Assembly (NCBI GenBank): GCA_025345505.1
Contig: JANVCC010000050.1
Location: 781,202 to 845,201 of the forward strand
Origin: Todiramphus chloris collaris
Taxonomy: Eukaryota > Chordata > Aves > Coraciiformes > Alcedinidae
Length of the DNA stretch: 64,000 nucleotides
Direction of reading: 5' to 3'
In this document: piece by piece, positions 43,231-64,000 of the stretch
Layout of the letters: each line of letters starts with the position of its first letter
Position numbering within the stretch: the stretch's first letter is position 1
Notes under the pieces: model-generated
Seen by the model: the letters and a program-made list of their open reading frames with translations, nothing else
What the model was told of the DNA's origin: nothing
Databases searched by the model: none
Made by a program: the position numbers and the translations under genes

Positions 43231-45604
43231 ACACCGTCCCAGCACGGGGCTAACCAGTGTAAACCTACTGCTGAACCAGTGCGCCCAGCTGGTGCACGAG
43301 GCTGGTTCTTCCTGCAGCGCTGGAGAACGTCAGCAGAGAGGGGAGGAGAAAAACCAGCACAAGAACTTCTGCCAGCCCGAGAACCGGACATCTCGCTGGA
43401 GTTTCTGCATGCTGCCCCCCACGCCGGGATGGCTCCAGCAGCCCCGTCTCTGGAGAGGTTCAGCGGAGCGAAGCGGCCCCCGGCCCGCGCACACCTGGGA
43501 CACGAGCCGGGTTCTCTCCTCGGCGCTGTGTCCTCAGCCCCACTCCCAGCAGGAGCCCAGTTCCACGGGTGTGATCCAGCTGGGGGGTCTGCTCGTGCCT
43601 GGCCATGGTTTGCCAGCACATCAGGACACCCCAGCCAGGTCAGCCTCACTGCTACCGGGCTTTGCTCTCTCCTGCATCGCTCCACATCTTCTTTGTGATG
43701 CCAAGATAATTCCCAGGGATTTAGGAGCTCGTTCCATGTGATCTGGCTCGTTAATTCCCAAGTCAATCGCTGATTAGAGGCCACGTGTCAAACGAGCTGG
43801 GAACTCTCTGGCAGGGCTCTCAGTGGGCCTGCGGGGATTGCAGGGTCCCGGCATGTGCAGGCAAGGGAGCGAGTGGCAGGGGTGGGGGTCCTGGGGTCCT
43901 GCAGCGCTGACCAGCACCCCCTGACCCTCACACGGCTCCGCGGGGCAGATCCACGGGGCAGATCCATGGGGCAGTTAGGGGACTCTCCCAGCACAGCTGT
44001 GGTGGCTGTGGCCAGCAAGCAGCAGAGCCCCGCTTCCGTCAGCACGTAGCAGATAAACAAGAACAAAATCCGCCTTGAAGGCCTTCGGTTACAAAGGAAG
44101 GAAAAGCTGGAAATAAAAAGGTCCGTTTTTCTTTTTTTTTATTTCACACCCTCAAACTCTTGATATTTTCCAAATGAAAAGTTTCTCCAGAGTTTTGCTC
44201 CTGCAACAACCAACCACCCCCCCGCCAACAGTTCAGCAAAACCCGCCTGTGAAATGTTTCAAAGTCACCACACTTTTCTCTCTGAAAAAAAAAGCAGCTT
44301 TAGTGCAAAATCTTCACTTGGCTCCAGCCTCATCCAGTTTCAGCACCAGGCAGAGGTATCACCTCCCTTTCTCTGCCGACTATTAGCATCACCTCCTCCG
44401 CAGCGCAGCAGCTCGCGCTTTGTCTTCCAGCTCCTGGGCACAGAAAACAGCAAGGGCCGGGATCCCATCGACGTCCTCGGTGATCCTGCTCCTCAAACAG
44501 ACCGAAACTGCGGCCAAGAGAAGAAACTGCCATTCAACATCCATCTCCAGCAGCACTTGCCACCTGTGCCAAGCAGGGACGCGAGGGTGTGAGTGGCTCA
44601 GCCTCTCCCAGTTTGCCTCGGCGAGCACAGGGACAATACCAGCCCGGCCTCAAAGAGCTGCGTCTCAGCCGAGTGATGAAGGCACCGGCCTCGCCAAGGG
44701 TCTTCCCACCTCCTGCCAAGGGCCCTGCTGTTGCCTTTTGAGCTCAGTGGCTTTTCCATGAGCAAATACCCTGGGAAACGGACTCTTCAGTCAGAGGGTG
44801 ATGCCCTAAACCCGAGTCATCTCCCACCTTTCCTTCCAGACAGGAAAACACAGTCTTCCGAAGACGTCAGAGGAAGGCCCCTGGGAGCTGCTTCTCTCCC
44901 CCCCACACCCTCCCATCCACTGCATGGTCTACGAAACGCAAGCTAACCCCCCCACACACCGTGGGCTAAAATCATCTTGAGTGTAATCTGGGCATCCACT
45001 GGCACGGAGAAGAAAGCTCTGAAAGAAAAGACAGAGCAAAATCCAGTGGCTGAAAATTGAAGCAAGCCCAATTTTAGCTACAGCGGGTACCAGAAAAGAA
45101 AAACCCAGCCATTAGGGGAGCAGAGGCAGCCTGGAGAGATGGGGGTTTTACAAAGCTTGGGCACATTTTTAACGTGGGCTTTCACCCAATAAACGAGACG
45201 TAGGGACCACTGTGTAAAGTTCTCCTGCAGCCCAGGGTGGGTTTAGAGCTTTGCATGAACCAAAAGCCCCAACCCCTGTTCATCACTCGAGCGTGCTCAG
45301 TGCAAAGGGACTGAGAGCTGGTGTCTTGCCCCCAGGTCTGCTCCACAATCGCAATCCTCTTGGTAACTTTCAAACCCCACGGTGTTTTCTTACCTCTAGA
45401 ACTATTTTCATTGTGAAAAAGAAATGACAAAGCTTTTCCAGTTCATAGCAAGGGAGCAAAGGCAGGGGCAGGGAGTTGTGTGCTTGGTTCTTCAGGGGGA
45501 CAGAAGTTCATCGAGAAGATTAAGAATGTAATCAGACCTCAGTGACATTCCGGAAGGGACATGGGAATCATTAAAAAGACAAGAGGTTCGCTCCAAATGG
45601 GTTA

Positions 45605-46035
45605 TTTAATATAACTCAAAACACACAGACAACAGAGCAGAGCACAAGGGCTTCGGGTGCCCATCAGCTTCACCTCCCAGAGATGCACCCCAAGGCCTGG
45701 GCCAGGACCATCTGCTGGTCCTTAGGGGACTCGCACTGTGTGCTCTGAGAGGTCAGCGCGGAGCCCAGCCCAGCATTTTTCCCATTCTCCTGCAGGTGCC
45801 GGTTCCGCTCCGCAGCCGTGTCCCGTTCAGAGCCGTGTCGGCGAGAGGATGACGAGGCTGCCGCAGCTTGGGGCACATCCCGGTTGATCGGACGCTTCTC
45901 GTGCCCGTCGAGGTTGCCGGCGGGGCCAGGAGGAGCTCCGGCAGCAGTGGGGTGCGGGGACGGCCCGTCCTGCCCCAAAGCCACGAGCTCAGTCCGAGGA
46001 AGCTCCGGGTGGGCGAGACGGGGTTTCTCCACCAT
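45605..46035 (-). other. VPS45: VPS45 3' UTR (proposed)
   Basis: From the stop to an ATTAAA on the minus strand at 45610-45605, a common variant poly(A) signal. A canonical AATAAA occurs further on at 44143-44138. A 121-codon open frame lies inside the UTR and is probably chance. Confidence 0.45.
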
Positions 46036-62650
<16,615 letters not shown>

Positions 62651-62781
62651 TCAGTGAGACAACAAACTGCACTGGAAACGGGTGGATTTCCGAACAAACT
62701 GCTGAACCGAAGGCAGTTTACGTTCCTCTGGTGACACGTGGTGGATGCAAACCATGTGCTTCTCAAACTTCTGCCAGAATC

Positions 62782-63092
62782 AGGGAATCGGTTGGGTTGG
62801 GAGAGGCCTTGGAGCTCATGGAGTCCAAGTGCAGCCCCAGCACTGCCAGGGCACCCCTGCCCCCTGTCCCTCAGCACCCCTGCCCCCTGTCCCTCGGCAC
62901 CCCTGCCCCCTGTCCCTCAGAACCACAGCTCCCCGGGGGGCTGGGAAACCCCTCCAGGGGTCACGGGGACTCCCCCCCTGCCCTGGGCAGCCTGGGACAG
63001 CCCTGGACAGCCCTGCAGGGGAAGGAATTGTTCCTCAGCTCCAACCTCAGCCTCCCCTGGGGCAGCTTGAGCCCGGTTCCTCTTGTCCTATC
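62782..63092 (-). mobile_element. CR1 LINE copy with expanded internal repeat
   Basis: GGGAATCGGTTGGGTTGGGA at the 3' end to GGTTCCTCTTGTCCTATCAT. A 23-bp unit is repeated three times at 62851-62919. Confidence 0.9.
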
Positions 63093-63860
63093 ATTTGTTC
63101 TCTAGATTTCTTCTCACAAAACCAACCCCCAGATGGTACAATAACAAATAAATATCATTTCTGTTCTATCAGGCAGCTCAGGTTGCAACCATGAGGCAAA
63201 ACCACCCCATTGTTCCAGGGTGCTCCCTGTGGGTACGTTCCAAGGACACGACTCCAACAGCAGAGCCGTGGGGATCAATGTTCCTGTTGAAACGTTTTCA
63301 TCACTATCTCCCTGCTCTGACTGTGCAGCGGTTCCACTGTTACAAACTGTATGATCTCCTTCACTTCTGCTGCAGCAGGAGCAGTCGGGGTTCTGCACAT
63401 CAACAAGTTACTAAATGCATCCCAGGAAGACAAATATGAAACCAGAGAGAGAATCAAAAGCTCCTCGGATCACTGACGCGCCCGGCACTCCCTTTAACTT
63501 CACATGATCTCTCTGGAGAGAAAATCCCTGAGCGGCAGGTAACGCTGGCGATGCCCTGTGCCGAGTGCAGCCCCTAACTCTAGAGACCACGGCCGAGCCG
63601 GGGTCCCCGTCACTCGGATCGCCGCAGACCCCCCGGCTCCAGGCCACCAAGCGCTGGCTGCTGGTGAGGGGGCCCAGCTGCAGCTTCCGAGGTCCCCAGA
63701 GCGGTCGGTGTCCGAGCGCACCCCGCGGAAACAAGACGCAAGGAAAACAACCGCGGCGGTCACGCGGTCAATGCCGTCACCCATCGATGGCACGAGGGGA
63801 GAAACACAGCCGGGCGAGGTCGCTCGACAGCCGTGCGCCTGCCGCCAACAGCCCGTCCGA

Positions 63861-64000
63861 CTGAGCCCCTGGGGAGGGCACGAGGGATCCAACAGTCCAA
63901 CTGAACCCCTGGGGAGGGCACGAGGGATCCAACGGTCCAACTGAACCCCTGGGAGGGCACGAGGGATCCAACGGTCCAACTGAACCCCTGGGGAGGGCAC
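63861..64000. repeat. 40-bp minisatellite at window edge
   Basis: Units of CTGAACCCCTGGGGAGGGCA plus CGAGGGATCCAACGGTCCAA at 63861, 63901, 63941 (39 bp) and 63980, cut by the window end. Confidence 0.95.

Larger units (their letters stand above)
37450..45600. other. Spacer between VPS45 and PLEKHO1
   Basis: About 8 kb downstream of VPS45 and upstream of PLEKHO1. It holds CR1 copies at about 39093-39190, 39192-39630, 41325-41745 and 42932-43230, a 16-bp three-copy repeat at 41017-41064, and otherwise unique sequence. Open frames of 100-260 codons here are CR1-derived or GC-driven; none resembles a known protein. Confidence 0.8.

Noticed and set aside
44389-44628. Minus-strand frame ending CAQELEDKARAAALRRR
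   Set aside because: Considered as a VPS45 terminal exon, but the true one (SFLEEV...) was found at 46123 with correct phase; no known protein matches this frame.

Overview
The window is vertebrate nuclear DNA, almost certainly from a bird. It has short coding exons with GT-AG introns and at least twenty truncated CR1 LINE tails. CR1 is the dominant avian repeat, and several copies end in the typical ATTCTATGA-type tail. GC content is high, simple repeats and minisatellites are frequent, and there is a 10-N assembly gap, all of which suggest a GC-rich microchromosome. The species cannot be named from this sequence alone.

Two genes can be read with confidence, both on the minus strand and in tandem. 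VPS45 (coding 62614 to 46036, 8 exons) is cut by the right edge. Only the part equivalent to human residues 230-570 is present, and it aligns without gaps to the human protein as I remember it. PLEKHO1, also called CKIP-1 (coding 37119 to 21644, 6 exons, 429 codons plus stop), is complete. All splice boundaries were placed by hand, and phases and lengths close exactly for both genes. The order VPS45 then PLEKHO1, same strand, matches human 1q21.2. There the next gene is ANP32E in the opposite orientation, so the AT-rich sequence at the left edge, with a good plus-strand poly(A) signal at 1143, may be its 3' UTR. That is inference from synteny only.

Layout. 1-1160: possible 3' UTR of a plus-strand gene. 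1160-21180: gene-free, mostly unique sequence with a few CR1 tails, one minisatellite and several regulatory-looking patches (paired hairpins at 6.2-6.5 kb, a DR2 hormone-receptor-like site next to a TATA box at 12.45 kb). 21180-37450: PLEKHO1 with 3' UTR, introns full of CR1, and a CpG-rich 5' end. 37450-45600: spacer between the genes with CR1 copies. 45600-64000: the 3' two-thirds of VPS45, its introns carrying CR1 copies, a (CAG)13 tract, a dense CpG block and, at the right edge, a 40-bp minisatellite.

The two genes are not known to act together. VPS45 is a Sec1/Munc18 protein for endosomal SNARE fusion. PLEKHO1 is a PH-domain adaptor that binds CK2, capping protein and Smurf1. I found no sign of a novel multi-gene system. 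The items worth checking are splice-site, repeat and regulatory features in and around these genes.
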